From: Flavisolibacter longurius
Lineage (GTDB): Bacteria > Bacteroidota > Bacteroidia > Chitinophagales > Chitinophagaceae
NCBI GenBank assembly: GCA_014163555.1
Contig: JACJGO010000002.1
Coordinates: 186,001-250,000 of the forward strand
Length of the DNA: 64,000 nucleotides
Direction: 5' to 3'
Made by a program: the position numbers and the translations under genes. The notes below the pieces were generated by a model. That model had not been told where the DNA came from. It was given only the letters and a program-made list of their open reading frames with translations, and did no database searches. Positions 42,873 to 52,052 of the stretch are shown here, in pieces (the stretch's first letter is position 1; each line of letters opens with the position of its first letter).

Positions 42873-45575
42873 ATGAAAAAGCTCTTCCTCTTCCTGTTAA
42901 CGGTTTTTTGCATGCTAAATACCTGGGCGCAAAATGTAGGTATCAATGCTGATGGCTCTCCGCCACATATCAGTGCAATGTTGGATGTAAAAAGCAGCAA
43001 CAAAGGGTTGTTGATTCCCAGAGTTGCCCTGACAGCTACTAACGATGTTGTTACAATACCCTCTCCGGCAGCTGCCCTTGTCATTTACAATACAGTCACA
43101 GCGGGAAGTGGTAGTACGGCGGTAAGCCCTGGTTTTTATTTTTGGGATGGTACAGCATGGGTGAAGATTGCCTCTACAAATAATATTACCTCTTCAACTT
43201 GGTTGTTAGGCGGCAATGCAGGAATTGATCCAGCAAACCATTTTATTGGTACTATTGATAACAAGCCATTGCTTTTTAAGGTAAACAACACGCCTGCCGG
43301 AAGGATTAATGATGGTAGCACGGCTAATAGTTTTTTTGGATTCAATACTGGTAGCATGATCTCGACGGGTGTACACAATACAGGCATTGGCTATTCTTCT
43401 TTATTTATTAATTCAACAGGATCAGGAAACACGGCTATAGGCTCTAATGCATTATTCAAGAACTCCAGCGGTGGCGGGAATACTGCTGTCGGGCAGGAGG
43501 CCCTGCGGGGTAATGAAAACGGTGGAGCCAACACTGCTTTGGGAGGGTATACTTTAGTAAATAACACTTCAGGTGGAGGAAATGTAGCAGCAGGATATGG
43601 ACCTCTATTTTATAATACAACAGGTGGGTTTAATATAGGTTTGGGATGGAATGCGCTTTCCAACAATACATCCGGTTCATACAACATTGGTATTGGCTGG
43701 ACAGCTTTGGGCAACAATAATACTTCAGGCTCTTACAATATAGGCTTAGGTTATGGAACAGAGGTAGGCGCTAATAATTTAACCAATGCCACAGCTATTG
43801 GATCCAAGGCTAAAGTGGATTGTAGCAACTGTTTGGTTTTAGGATCTGTGAACGGTACAAATGGTGCAACCAGCAACACAGCCATCGGAATAGGTACCAC
43901 AAACCCAAACGCCAGTGCAGCACTGGACATAAGCAGCTCTGACAAAGGCTTATTAATACCCAGGGTAGCAATTACATCCAGCAATGATGTAGCCACCATT
44001 CCTTCTCCGACAGCGTCGCTTGTAATTTATAATACAGCTACAGCTGGTACTGGCAATACAGCCGTCACCCCGGGCTTTTATTTTTGGGATGGCGCTTCAT
44101 GGGCAAAGTTTACTATTAGCAACAACAGCACTTCCAGCCCATGGTTGTTGGGTGGCAACACAGGAATAAATCCTATTATCCATTTTATTGGAACGGCCGA
44201 CAACCAGCCATTGATTTTTAAAGTCAATAATGAACTTGCAGGAAATATTGATGCATCATCCAGCAACCATTTCTTTGGTTATAAAGCTGGTTCCAATAAT
44301 ACCACTGGAATGTATAATTCAGCAACTGGCTTTCAGAGTTTACAAACCAACACCACGGGCAATGAAAATACAGCGACAGGTTATGCCGCATTGTTATCAA
44401 ATTCAACCGGAAGCTGGAACACGGCTCACGGCGCCTATTCCTTACTCAATAACACAACCGGTACATGGAACACAGCCAGCGGTGTCAGTGCTTTATTCAA
44501 AAACTCATCCGGAAATTGGAACACGGCTCACGGCGCCCGTGCTTTACAAGGCACAACAACAGGAAGCGATAATACCGCTATTGGTTATGATGCACTGCGG
44601 GATAATGCGACAGGGTTTCAGAATACGGCTTCAGGCAGTGCAGCACTGCGTAATAATACATCAGGTGGCGCTAATACTGCAGTGGGCTATCGGGCATTGG
44701 TTGGTAACCTAACCGGTAATTCCAATACAGCCACCGGGTCTGATGCATTATTCGGCAACAAAACAGGTTATGTCAATACCGCCACTGGTGTGGCTGCGTT
44801 AGCCGATAATAACAATGGATACCAGAACACAGCAGACGGGGCTTTTACATTGAATAAAAATACTTCCGGAAATGGAAATACCGCAACTGGCTTTCTTGCT
44901 TTAGAAAAAAATACTATAGGAGGAGGTAACACAGCCAGCGGCTCTTTTACTTTGAGAACCAATATTACTGGCAGTGCAAATACGGCAATAGGAGGATATG
45001 CTGATGTATCAACCGGAGACTTGAATAATGCTACTGCTATTGGTTATGGAGCAATTGTTGATGCCAGCAACAAAGTACGCATTGGCAATACAGGGGTAAC
45101 CATCATTGAAGGCCAAGTACCTTTCTCCTACCCTTCAGATGGCCGGTACAAATTCAATGTACAGGAAGATGTACACGGACTGGATTTCATTACCAGGCTC
45201 CGTCCCATCACCTACCAGTTTGACGGTAAAAAACTGGATGAACAAATTGCTGGAAATGCAGCTGCTTCCAATGCCGTGTTACAAGCTTCCTACGACGAGG
45301 CTGCTGCCATCCGCCGCACCGGATTCATTGCACAGGAAGTGGAAAAGGCAGCGCAAACCATCAATTATAACTTTAGTGGCATCAACAGGCCCCGTACTGA
45401 AAAAGATCATTACAGTCTTAGTTATGATGCCTTTGTAGTTCCCTTGGTGAAAGCCGTACAGGAACAACAAAAACAAATCGAAGACTTAAAAAAAGAAAAC
45501 AAAGAATTGAATAAATTAAAGGAACAGGTTGAAGCACTGACCAGAGCTGTAGAAATATTATCTGCTAACAAATAA
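42873..45575 (+). CDS. Repeat-rich surface fibre with C-terminal S74 chaperone
   Basis: A 900-aa protein. The signal ends near TWAQ. Two diverged copies of an about 115-residue module (KGLLIPRVA.., FYFWDG.., WLLGGN..) start near residues 36 and 349. The central part is a series of 17-residue repeats with consensus NTAxGxxALxxNxTGxx, like trimeric head or tail-fibre proteins. The C-terminus is a peptidase S74 intramolecular chaperone: Ser755 in PSDGRYKFNV and Lys760, five residues on, match the cleavage dyad. It cuts itself just before Ser755, followed by a coiled coil (EQQKQIEDLKKENKELNKLK). The protein lacks a T9SS domain. Confidence 0.83.
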   Translation: MKKLFLFLLTVFCMLNTWAQNVGINADGSPPHISAMLDVKSSNKGLLIPRVALTATNDVVTIPSPAAALVIYNTVTAGSGSTAVSPGFYFWDGTAWVKIASTNNITSSTWLLGGNAGIDPANHFIGTIDNKPLLFKVNNTPAGRINDGSTANSFFGFNTGSMISTGVHNTGIGYSSLFINSTGSGNTAIGSNALFKNSSGGGNTAVGQEALRGNENGGANTALGGYTLVNNTSGGGNVAAGYGPLFYNTTGGFNIGLGWNALSNNTSGSYNIGIGWTALGNNNTSGSYNIGLGYGTEVGANNLTNATAIGSKAKVDCSNCLVLGSVNGTNGATSNTAIGIGTTNPNASAALDISSSDKGLLIPRVAITSSNDVATIPSPTASLVIYNTATAGTGNTAVTPGFYFWDGASWAKFTISNNSTSSPWLLGGNTGINPIIHFIGTADNQPLIFKVNNELAGNIDASSSNHFFGYKAGSNNTTGMYNSATGFQSLQTNTTGNENTATGYAALLSNSTGSWNTAHGAYSLLNNTTGTWNTASGVSALFKNSSGNWNTAHGARALQGTTTGSDNTAIGYDALRDNATGFQNTASGSAALRNNTSGGANTAVGYRALVGNLTGNSNTATGSDALFGNKTGYVNTATGVAALADNNNGYQNTADGAFTLNKNTSGNGNTATGFLALEKNTIGGGNTASGSFTLRTNITGSANTAIGGYADVSTGDLNNATAIGYGAIVDASNKVRIGNTGVTIIEGQVPFSYPSDGRYKFNVQEDVHGLDFITRLRPITYQFDGKKLDEQIAGNAAASNAVLQASYDEAAAIRRTGFIAQEVEKAAQTINYNFSGINRPRTEKDHYSLSYDAFVVPLVKAVQEQQKQIEDLKKENKELNKLKEQVEALTRAVEILSANK

Positions 45576-45586
45576 TACAACGGATT

Positions 45587-47116
45587 ATGAAAAATATTTC
45601 GTCTGTGCTTGTTGTACTCTTTTTGGTTGGCAGTCTATGCGCACAAACAACAGTTCAGGTAAAACCCGGTGCGTTTGTTAAAAGCATGAACGGCGGGCAG
45701 CTCGTCCTGCACAACACCAGCCTTGCCACTGACGGCATTATTCAACAAGTTGCCGGTGATGGCATATTAAAATTCAGTGGCGATGCGGATGTTTCTCTTT
45801 CCGGTACCGGAGTCACAGTAATTGATCGGTTGCAAATGGCAAAAACAAATGCTGCGAAACTGACCCTGGAAAAAGGACTGAGCATTGTTTCAGCAGTAGA
45901 TTTTAATGGCGGTTTGCTAGATTTAGGCAATCAGGCAATCAATTTAGGCAGTACTGGATCCTTGGTAAACGAAAGTGAAAGCAGCAGGGCCTACACTACC
46001 GGTACCGGATATATTCAAGCACAAGGTTTACTCAATTCCCCAGCTGCTATAAACCTTGGCAACTTAGGTGCTGTGATTACTTCTGCGGCCAATTTAGGAA
46101 ACACAATCATCCGCAGAGGGCATGCTGCACAAACAGGCATGAACAGCATATCCGGAAATTCCATTCATCGCTATTATGATATCACGCCAGCCAATAATAC
46201 AACATTGAAGGCTACACTTTGGTTTCATTATTTTGATGCTGAACGAAGTGGAATCAGCGAGTCTTCCCTGCAGCTATGGAAAAGCATCAATGCATCTTGG
46301 GCCACCCTGGGATACACAACCCGGGACCTTGTCAACAACTACGTAGAAAAGAAAAGCATCACCAGCTTTTCCCGTATGACATTATCGGATTGCCCGGTTA
46401 TGACAGCTTCTGTACCGGATGTGTATGCAGTAAACCCTGGCGGCGCAGCCAATACGCTTTATCTGGGGTATGGACCTGCCTCTGTAACGCTCTCTGCACA
46501 AATAACTGGTGGTACCGCACCCTACACCTATACCTGGCTTTCAGGCTCACCGGAAGGAGCCATCATCGGAACCGGTGCTACACTTACAGTAAGCCCTCCC
46601 GCCACTGCTATTTATTATCTGAAAGCAACAGATTCTTATGGCTGTAACAATGCCGTAGTAAGCAAAACGGTTTCAGTAATGGATATCCGATGCGGAACCA
46701 ATAAAGTAACAATTTGTGTATTGCAAAAAGGAAAGTACACCACAAGCTGCGTTGCAACAAATTCTGTCTCTAACTATCTGGCAAATGGTTCTTATTTAGG
46801 ATCCTGTAATGCCGGAGCTTTGATAGTAGAAGCGAAAGAGCAAGAAGTAGAAGAGGTAATCGATGTGCCACTTTCTGTAAAAGTATTTCCTAATCCGAGT
46901 GCATCTTATTTTACCTTGATTGTACAGGGCAATGATCAAAGATCGATAAATATTAGCATAACAGACGCCTTAGGGAGGCTAATTGAAAGAAGAAGCAATA
47001 CCTCAGTAAACACCACTTTACAGCTGGGACATGGCTATAAACCGGGCATTTACTTCTTAGAAGTTCAACAAGGCAAAGAGAAAACTACGTTGAAAATGAT
47101 CAAAGGAAACAGGTAA
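45587..47116 (+). CDS. T9SS-sorted surface protein
   Basis: A 509-aa exported protein with signal peptide (LVGSLCAQ). The N-terminal 280 residues form a beta-rich region (GGQLVLHNTSLATDG, LEKGLSIVSAVDFNGG), then an Ig/PKD-like domain (LSAQITGGTAPYTYTWLSG), a Cys-rich linker (CGTNKVTICVLQKGKY), and a T9SS type A domain (VKVFPNPSASYFTLIVQG, GYKPGIYFLEVQQGK). It starts 11 bp after the fibre gene, so the two are cotranscribed. Probable role: surface partner of the fibre. Confidence 0.75.
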   Translation: MKNISSVLVVLFLVGSLCAQTTVQVKPGAFVKSMNGGQLVLHNTSLATDGIIQQVAGDGILKFSGDADVSLSGTGVTVIDRLQMAKTNAAKLTLEKGLSIVSAVDFNGGLLDLGNQAINLGSTGSLVNESESSRAYTTGTGYIQAQGLLNSPAAINLGNLGAVITSAANLGNTIIRRGHAAQTGMNSISGNSIHRYYDITPANNTTLKATLWFHYFDAERSGISESSLQLWKSINASWATLGYTTRDLVNNYVEKKSITSFSRMTLSDCPVMTASVPDVYAVNPGGAANTLYLGYGPASVTLSAQITGGTAPYTYTWLSGSPEGAIIGTGATLTVSPPATAIYYLKATDSYGCNNAVVSKTVSVMDIRCGTNKVTICVLQKGKYTTSCVATNSVSNYLANGSYLGSCNAGALIVEAKEQEVEEVIDVPLSVKVFPNPSASYFTLIVQGNDQRSINISITDALGRLIERRSNTSVNTTLQLGHGYKPGIYFLEVQQGKEKTTLKMIKGNR

Positions 47117-47599
47117 ACTGTTAAGATGCTATCAGTTGCGTTCAGTTAAAAGTTATATTTTATTTTACTGAACTGAGACTTCCATCTCGCACATTTTTAA
47201 TGAGGTGGCTCAAGCCAGGTTAGGGATCCTTTAAGAATTTGATCCGCTGGAAAAGTTGGTACGTTTAAGTTTTTTACTCCACTCATTAAGAGCAATCTTG
47301 ATGCAGAACGAGATTGTAGGGAAAAGCTTTTGGTGAAGTTTAAAATAATGCTTCTCAGTAATGCACTAATGGCTTTTTATGTATGAAATTTACAAATAGC
47401 CTGCAATCCTCTATCTTTTCAGAACAGCCCTTCAGGACTTACCTTATAAAGATTGAGGGATTCTATGTTATACAGGTCATTCCAGAAACGAAGAGTACAC
47501 AGCCAAAAATCATAGGTATTAAAATCTTGTTTTCCATGACGATTTGACCAAACGCAAATAGTAGCTTCTACTACTCTGCCTATTTTGTCTACACCGACT
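47117..47599. other. Non-coding gap with one weak small ORF
   Basis: Between the last T9SS cargo gene and the convergent patatin gene. A 54-codon frame from ATG 47383 to TGA 47547 (MKFTNSLQSSIFSEQPFRTY...) is the only coding hint; it has no known relative. Another 33-codon frame without start (DPLEKLVRLSFLLHSLRAIL) lies ahead of it in a different frame. Possibly remains of an inserted gene. No terminator hairpin was found. Confidence 0.35.
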
Positions 47600-49912
47600 T
47601 CACTTTTTTTCAGCCTTACCGAACAGCCCCAGCACTCTCCGAAAGCTCTCTTGATTATGCTCCCATTGAAGCGATCCGGCGATATCCAGTTTTTCTTGGC
47701 GGGTTAAATGAAAGCTCAGGGCTGCTTTGTGTTCTTCCTTGCGGGGAATGTACTGAAAGGTGATGTTGTGTACCGGGAAGGGTGCATTGTTGCTGAAATA
47801 CGTGATCATGTCCTTTTGGTAGTATTCCATCATTTTATACCAGTTGTGCTGCAGTAGGAAAAACGGTTTGGTAGCGTTTTGCACCATGTCGTCAAATGCA
47901 TACGGACTTTCCCAACCACCATCCATCCGGTCGCGGATCTGCACCAACATCACCCCTCTCGTGTTTTCTTTGATCCAGTCCTGCAGGTGACCAATAAAGC
48001 GCATGGAAGTTTCCACGCCAAAATTATCCCGCAGGCCGCCATCCATCACATCGATCACAGGTTCTGTCGGCATCCATACATTGGGCAATACCACTGGGAA
48101 GGTTGCATTCATCCGCAGTACTGTCAGCATGCGTAGGTTATAAGGATCTTGTTTGGCAAAAAAAGACGCAAAATCGATGGCGTCCGGCAGCGGATTTTTA
48201 TCAAGGCTATCCCGTGGCGCCTGCATCATAAACCGCATCGGATGTGTGCTGATGTGCATTTTTTTGCCATCCCTCGTCACAAGTGTATGGTACAGCATGA
48301 GTGGAATTCGGGCCGCCCCTTCATCCACTACATAGTCGCCCAGTTTTTTGTTCAGTATCTTATCGGTATTGTTGTTCAGGGCGTCTTCAAACGCCAGCCC
48401 GCGATCGCGGAGATAACTATACGGTCCTACGGAAAATTTGCGCTCGGGCGCAAAAACATCCCTTGCTACAAACGAGGTGAAGATGGGATTCAGCAGGTCG
48501 GAAGAAATGTTGTTCACCCATTTTTCGGACTGCAGGTTTAACGACGGATTTTGCAGCTTCTGCCGGTACAGTTCGCGGAAGTAGGTAGCGCCAATCATGC
48601 CGCCGGATGCACCGGTGAACAGGAATGTTTTTTTCATCATGGCGCCGCCGGTCAGGCTGTCGAGCCGCTGCAGCACATTCATCGTGAAAGTGGCGCTGCG
48701 GTTGCCGCCCCCACTGGTGGTAATCACAACAAGAAGGGGTTTTTCTTCGCCCTGCTTTGCTTTCCAACGCTGCAGAATCGTTTCAATGCCTTTTTTATCG
48801 GCATCGACAACCGGCGAAGCGGCAATGCTGTCGATATTTCCCTGTGTGTACGAAGGATAATTCTGCTCGTTGCCGTAATTCAGGCCATAGGCTTTGTTGC
48901 GCGGATCAATCAGATCGAGGCGATAGAAATAATTGAGCACAAGAACAAATAACACCAGCACCGGCACACTCCAGCTTTGAAAGAAATAAACAATGGCACC
49001 GGTAACGCCAATAAGGATGGCAAATAAAAAAGTCACGGAAGCACCGGCCGGCAATTGAAAAAACGGGTATTCGATAAAAAAGCCGATGAGTAACAGAAAC
49101 AGGTAAACGATAAAAATGGAGATAACTGCGGCAAAGTGATGACGCTTGAAGATTTTTTCCATCAACTCCTGCGAGTAATGTGATACATCTCGGCAGCGGC
49201 GCACCCGGTAAAACGAATCCAGGAACCATTCGGAGCGGATCAGCGAATTGCCATTGCCGCCCCTTTCAGGCTGCAGGGTTGAAATGTAATTTTTAGCACT
49301 GCTGAAAAGCGGCTGCAGAATTTTAAAGATGGTTCTGTCAGCACTGAAAAAATAAAAAAAGGACATCGTCAGCACCAGCAGAAGACCAATCAGGAAACCA
49401 CCGGTGATAATGGCAATCTCAATGTTATCGATCAGCATTTTCTGGTGCAGGTAACTATACGCATTGGCGAGGTAGTAGAACAGGAAGACAAGTGGAATGA
49501 CACTGTTGTTGATGCAGTATTTTAAAAATGGAAACTGGGTAGCGGCCAAAAAAGTGAAGTGCCGGCTGAAGAGAATAAACGTGGTCACATTCCAGCACAT
49601 GATGAATATTCCGATAGCCACACCAACAATGGCCGCACTGAGTGCATTCACATCACCCATGTATTCCGGTGCCAGGAACAAGGCCTCGGCACCAAAGGTT
49701 TTCATAAAGGCACCGCCCACAGTTGCAAACAGCATCACCCAAAAAGCCAGCAATACCTGGTACTTTCTGAAATGCAGAAAGAGTAACTGGAGGGGCAGCG
49801 AAAAAAAAATACCCCGCAGGTATTCATGGATGGCAATAGTTTTCTTCAAGGGTTGTAAAGTACTGCGAAACTGCTTATGAAGATAGCGGGGAATGAAAGA
49901 AAAGTATTCCAT
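47600..49912 (-). CDS. Membrane-anchored patatin-like phospholipase
   Basis: A 770-aa protein. The first about 330 residues contain around seven membrane spans (near residues 52-70, 93-115, 135-152, 165-190, 260-285, 290-312, 315-330). Residues 390-720 form a patatin domain with TSGGGNRSA (oxyanion hole), Ser437 in GASGG and Asp624 in MDGGLRDNFG. The catalytic dyad is intact, so lipid acyl hydrolysis at the membrane is expected. I cannot tell the orientation of the patatin domain. Single gene between two intergenic repeat regions. Confidence 0.85.
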   Translation of the reverse strand: MEYFSFIPRYLHKQFRSTLQPLKKTIAIHEYLRGIFFSLPLQLLFLHFRKYQVLLAFWVMLFATVGGAFMKTFGAEALFLAPEYMGDVNALSAAIVGVAIGIFIMCWNVTTFILFSRHFTFLAATQFPFLKYCINNSVIPLVFLFYYLANAYSYLHQKMLIDNIEIAIITGGFLIGLLLVLTMSFFYFFSADRTIFKILQPLFSSAKNYISTLQPERGGNGNSLIRSEWFLDSFYRVRRCRDVSHYSQELMEKIFKRHHFAAVISIFIVYLFLLLIGFFIEYPFFQLPAGASVTFLFAILIGVTGAIVYFFQSWSVPVLVLFVLVLNYFYRLDLIDPRNKAYGLNYGNEQNYPSYTQGNIDSIAASPVVDADKKGIETILQRWKAKQGEEKPLLVVITTSGGGNRSATFTMNVLQRLDSLTGGAMMKKTFLFTGASGGMIGATYFRELYRQKLQNPSLNLQSEKWVNNISSDLLNPIFTSFVARDVFAPERKFSVGPYSYLRDRGLAFEDALNNNTDKILNKKLGDYVVDEGAARIPLMLYHTLVTRDGKKMHISTHPMRFMMQAPRDSLDKNPLPDAIDFASFFAKQDPYNLRMLTVLRMNATFPVVLPNVWMPTEPVIDVMDGGLRDNFGVETSMRFIGHLQDWIKENTRGVMLVQIRDRMDGGWESPYAFDDMVQNATKPFFLLQHNWYKMMEYYQKDMITYFSNNAPFPVHNITFQYIPRKEEHKAALSFHLTRQEKLDIAGSLQWEHNQESFRRVLGLFGKAEKK

Positions 49913-50184
49913 AGTAGCGGCTTTACTCTATACATAAGACGGTGTTGCAGCGGACTTCGCTGCACAGCGATGGGTGCAGGGATAAAAGAAGTGGAGGCCA
50001 TGTTGGTACTCTTTTCTGGAATGTATCTGTATGTGCCGAATATATGATGACGGATTGTTTGAGATTATTTAATGATTCAATCGAGTACTCCTGTGCAGGA
50101 GAGATAAGAAATTGGGAGGAGAATAGATTGTGAACATTGACTTTCTGTGTCAGGTTCACTTATTCTTTTCAGTATAAGTAGCCT

Positions 50185-50756
50185 GCCATCCTGATGCTTT
50201 CTTTGTCAGCACAGGCTGCGGAGAGATCTTTGGATTGCAGTATAAGCGGCCTTTAATCGCGGCGAACCTTACGTTAGTTTGTTTTCCACCTTTTGTCTTG
50301 AAACAAAAGGTGGAGCCAAAAGTTCAAAGCAAATCCAAACGCTCCGCTGGATTTGATAAGGCCTGCGCACAACAGGCATGCATTACACGTTGCTTGTATT
50401 CTTATGTACGCAGTCTTTCTATTCAGCCACATTCTATACGACAGATTGCATGAGGTTATTCCTTTTTACTGGCTTTTGAAGTAAACTACTGCAGGTGCTG
50501 TATTGCGCTACTCTTTTCCTAAAACAAAAAGATGCGTTAGCCCATGCGCAATAAGGCGCTAAACCTGTGGGTTAAGGGTAAGTAATAATGGAAGGTTTCC
50601 CTCTTTGAGCATTGATTGTTGAGCATTGAACATTGCTCATTTTGAGACACAAATAAAAAGCCTCCGCCAGCAATCCGGCAGAGGCTAAAAACGTATCGTG
50701 CAAGAGTAGGGGTCTGTGCTTAGGCCACCCCTCCACCGGAGGGGCCGGGGGAGGCC
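50185..50756. repeat. Dispersed structured intergenic repeat, copy B
   Basis: About 572 bp homologous to 20941-21503. Hairpin CCACCTTTTG/CAAAAGGTGG is at 50286-50313 with one compensatory pair relative to copy A (C-G replaced by G-C) and one extra T-A pair. A 7-bp-period array (TTGAGCA, TTGATTG, TTGAGCA, TTGAACA, TTGCTCA) is at 50605-50639, a minus-strand terminator-like stem at about 50658-50690, and CCCCTCC/GGAGGGG at 50728-50744. The element's end encodes the last about 11 residues of CtaA. The rest of 49913-50184 shows nothing recognisable. Confidence 0.75.
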
Positions 50757-51826
50757 CTTTCCCCATGCAAAAAATAGACAGTCACCAGGGAAAGCAGGAG
50801 AAACATGGCCACGGCCTGGTGCAATTGCGCATTCCATTCAAACCCTCCCCATTTTTGGTGCACCTGCCCTAAACTGGTCAGTACCGTTGCCACGCCAAGG
50901 GCCACCTGCGCCACTACCAATACCAAAGGCCACCATTTATAACGATTGAATAAGGGACTGCGACGCTCTTTATTGGCACTGATCGTCCATACTACCACCA
51001 GGATGGTAAGCAGGTAAGCCAGGTTGCGGTGAATAAAATGAATGGTAACCGGGTTGTTCACCAGGGCGGAGAAAAACGTTCCTTCTTGGCCTTGAAAGCT
51101 GTTCATTCCATCAGGTAAGTAAGTACCGTTAATATCCGGCCATGTGGGTGCGGCCGTAGCCGCTTTCAGTCCGGCCATAAAAGCCCCATAGATCAATTGA
51201 ATGGTCAGCAGTGCAATGATCCAGCCCAGTAGTTTTTTGGAAGACGGTGCATCAATTTTTTGTGAAGGCGCCACCATCAATCGCATGGCAAACCACCACG
51301 TAAACACCAATAATCCCAGCGCTGCCATAAAGTGAATGGCCAAGCGAATATGACTTACGTAAAGGTTCTCGTCATTCAACCCGCTTTGCACCATGATCCA
51401 GCCGATAGCACCCTGTAATCCACCCAATAAAAACAGCACAATCATGGGTGTTACCATGTCGCGACTGAATCGCTTCTGCACCAGAAAAATCACAAACGGA
51501 ATAAGGAAAACAACGCCAATCAGCCGGCCCCATACCCGGTGCAGCCACTCCCAGAAATAAATGGCTTTAAAATCGTCCAAGGTGAAATAGGAATGCAGGT
51601 GTTTGTACTGCGCAATTTGTTTGTAGTCGTCAAAGGCTTTGTTCCACTCTGTTTCATTCATTGGCGGAACGGTGCCGAGGATCGGCTGCCACTCGGTAAT
51701 AGAAAGACCGGAATCGGTAAGGCGGGTGATGCCACCCAAAATAATCTGTACAATGATCATCGCTACGCCTACCAGCAACCAAATGGCTACCGGGCGGCTG
51801 CGTTTGGTGGTAACGGCTTCTAACAT
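50720..51826 (-). CDS. ctaA: Heme A synthase (COX15/CtaA)
   Basis: A 368-aa multispan membrane enzyme that converts heme O to heme A for cytochrome oxidase. The conserved entry ITRLTDSGLSITEWQPILG and EWLHRVWGRLIG with His ligands of heme are present, as are later histidines (VSHIRLAIHFMAAL, HFIHRNLAY, LHQAVAMF). The C-terminal ASPGPSGGGVA comes from the adjoining intergenic repeat and is not part of the family. A TAGCTTTG word 7 nt before the ATG (51834-51841) is a possible -7 element. Confidence 0.92.
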   Translation of the reverse strand: MLEAVTTKRSRPVAIWLLVGVAMIIVQIILGGITRLTDSGLSITEWQPILGTVPPMNETEWNKAFDDYKQIAQYKHLHSYFTLDDFKAIYFWEWLHRVWGRLIGVVFLIPFVIFLVQKRFSRDMVTPMIVLFLLGGLQGAIGWIMVQSGLNDENLYVSHIRLAIHFMAALGLLVFTWWFAMRLMVAPSQKIDAPSSKKLLGWIIALLTIQLIYGAFMAGLKAATAAPTWPDINGTYLPDGMNSFQGQEGTFFSALVNNPVTIHFIHRNLAYLLTILVVVWTISANKERRSPLFNRYKWWPLVLVVAQVALGVATVLTSLGQVHQKWGGFEWNAQLHQAVAMFLLLSLVTVYFLHGERASPGPSGGGVA

Positions 51827-51833
51827 AGCAGCG

Positions 51834-51841
51834 CAAAGCTA
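51834..51841 (-). promoter_or_regulatory. Candidate -7 promoter element of ctaA
   Basis: The minus strand reads TAGCTTTG (TAnnTTTG). Only 7 nt separate it from the ATG, the same short geometry as at kdnB. Confidence 0.4.
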
Positions 51842-52052
51842 ACCGCAGATAGGCTGGATTCAGAAAGGAGAAACAGGATTTTTGCGTAATCGGTGTTAAT
51901 GTCTTCGCTGCCTCTAACAGTTGCCAATGTTTGTTCAAAAGATCGGGAGTAAAGAATGAAAACGTACATCATCCAATCCAGCTAAAATCCAAATTATCCG
52001 CAGTTTCTTTCACAGTATTTTTTCAACGCAAAACGTATTTTCGTTTCCGATC

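Noticed and set aside
42873-45575. S74-domain fibre considered as a prophage tail gene
   Set aside because: No capsid, terminase, portal or other phage gene is near, and the protein has a Sec signal peptide.
47383-47547. A 54-codon frame between the T9SS cluster and the patatin gene
   Set aside because: Not listed as a gene because no family or start signal is recognised; recorded only in the gap description.
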